A stretch of 5,277 nt of DNA from Treponema sp. (lineage in GTDB: Bacteria > Spirochaetota > Spirochaetia > Treponematales > Treponemataceae), in the NCBI GenBank assembly GCA_016282455.1, contig JAEEKM010000046.1, forward strand, positions 1 through 5,277. The letters run 5' to 3'. The notes under the pieces were generated by a model. It was not told the DNA's origin. It worked only from the letters and a program-made list of their open reading frames with translations, and made no database searches. Below are positions 4,562 through 5,277 of this stretch, in pieces (the stretch's first letter is position 1; every line of letters begins with the position of its first letter). The position numbers were made by a program, and so were the translations under genes.

Positions 4562-4599
4562 AAAGGGATGCACAAAACTGTTTTGAGCATCCCTTTTTT
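4562..4599 (+). terminator. Strong intrinsic terminator after the membrane-protein gene
   Basis: AAAGGGATGC (4562-4571) pairs with GCATCCCTTT (4587-4596), and the interior CAAAAC/GTTTTG can pair further. The hairpin runs into six T (4594-4599). On the minus strand it is followed by a less regular T-rich stretch (complement of 4553-4564), so it may also stop transcription of the convergent dehydrogenase gene. Confidence 0.9.
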
Positions 4600-4671
4600 A
4601 TTGACATTTCTTTAAAATGATAGCAAACGAACTAAGACTCCCAGCCATCAAGTGGTTCTAGGCATCTAAGC

Positions 4672-5277
4672 TTAACAAAAAAGATTTTCCGCAATTTTCT
4701 CACAGGCATTCTCTCCGTCCATGGCAGAACTGACAATGCCCCCTGCGTAACCGGAGCCTTCTCCTGCGGGATAAAGATTTTCTATGCCCAGACAGGCAAA
4801 AGTTTCTTTGTCACGGAGAATTCTTACAGGGGTACTGGTGCGGGTTTCGCTTGCAATTAAAAGGGCATCTTTACAGATATAGCCCTTCATGTTTTTGTTC
4901 ACTTCTTTAAAGCAGGCTTTTAATCTGGAGACAATTTCTTTAGGAAGCCATTCATTTAAGTCGCTGCAAGTAAGACCGGGTGCATAACTTGAAGCAGGTA
5001 AAGACTCACTTTTTACACCGTCTAAAAAATCTTCCATTCTCTGGGCAGGAGCTTTCTGTCCTTCTGCATGAGAAAAAGTTTCTTTTTCAAGCCACTCACG
5101 CCACTTTAATGAAGCAAGAGCCGGAGATTTTACACAAGCCTCTTTAAAAGAAACAGGTATATCTTCGGGCCTAATCTCCACAACAACAGCCGCATTACTC
5201 CACTTGCTGTTTCGTTTTGCAGAAGACATTCCGTTTACCACAAGGCCGTCAGGGGAAGTAGCACTTGGAACCACAAA
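4672..5277 (-). CDS. FAD-dependent dehydrogenase (COG2509-like), C-terminal part, start outside window
   Basis: This is the C-terminal 201 or so residues of a protein whose family is usually around 450-550 residues. The frame stays open through the right window edge (complement of 5275-5277 reads Phe before VVPSATSPDG), so the GTG at 5274 is not the start. Counting from that GTG, conserved family stretches are VVPSATSPDGLVVNGMS (with the flanking Phe, the usual GGFVVP region), SETRTSTPVRILRD (142-155) and YPAGEGSGYAGGIVSSAMDG (168-187). The last stretch is the C-terminal FAD-contacting GxGxxxGG(I)xSAxxDG signature of these flavoproteins. Substrate and partner are unknown, and it is presumably cytosolic. 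It converges on the membrane-protein gene, with 138 bp between stop codons. Confidence 0.88.
   Translation of the reverse strand, partial: FVVPSATSPDGLVVNGMSSAKRNSKWSNAAVVVEIRPEDIPVSFKEACVKSPALASLKWREWLEKETFSHAEGQKAPAQRMEDFLDGVKSESLPASSYAPGLTCSDLNEWLPKEIVSRLKACFKEVNKNMKGYICKDALLIASETRTSTPVRILRDKETFACLGIENLYPAGEGSGYAGGIVSSAMDGENACEKIAENLFC

Noticed and set aside
4263..4607. Minus-strand frames opposite the membrane-protein gene and the short plus frames inside it.
   Set aside because: Their composition is typical of antisense shadows, and one crosses the strong terminator hairpin. The plus frame has a good ribosome binding site and clear membrane helices.
4601..4629. TTGACA right after the strong terminator as a plus-strand promoter.
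   Set aside because: No -10 box lies 15-19 bases downstream, and the only gene ahead is on the opposite strand.

Overview
The window looks like chromosomal DNA of a moderately AT-rich host-associated spirochaete, most likely a Treponema. This is an inference. It rests on an EarP-type EF-P rhamnosyltransferase beside an EF-P with arginine at position 32 (a pairing known from spirochaetes, several proteobacterial classes, fusobacteria and planctomycetes), and on palindromes with a GAG-N4-TCGA core that recall dispersed repeats in treponemes and some other phyla. No species can be named.

Layout, left to right. (1) 1-1031: the 3' part of earP. (2) 1056-1730: efp with its own promoter and terminator. 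The product carries Arg32, the residue EarP modifies, so enzyme and substrate are adjacent and together should help ribosomes through polyproline stretches. (3) 1732-1805: a tRNA-Arg(CCU) starting two bases after the efp terminator T-run, followed by a hairpin. (4) 1806-2321: a 516-base gene-free stretch built from repeat modules. It holds three copies of a GCCTCCTGCAAA-containing module and a 121-bp MITE-like element with 10-bp perfect inverted ends and two internal REP-like hairpins. (5) 2286-2774: a DIP1984-family gene with a near-consensus promoter placed so close to the ATG that the mRNA is probably leaderless. (6) 2775-3060: an intergenic region with a nested hairpin, ending in a U-run on the minus strand (possible small RNA), then a strong sigma-70-type promoter. 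(7) 3061-4599: a DUF937-like protein and a four-helix membrane protein with a C-terminal Cys/His-containing domain, probably one transcript, closed by a strong terminator. (8) 4672-5277: the C-terminal part of an FAD-dependent dehydrogenase (COG2509-like) on the opposite strand, convergent with the previous gene.

The functional link that can be defended is earP-efp. The other genes look like ordinary single-copy neighbours of unknown or housekeeping role. The least explained DNA is 1806-2321 and 2775-2975. I see no clear new multi-gene system. The best leads are the repeat modules carrying a Shine-Dalgarno plus start codon, the leaderless DIP1984 gene, and the possible minus-strand RNA.
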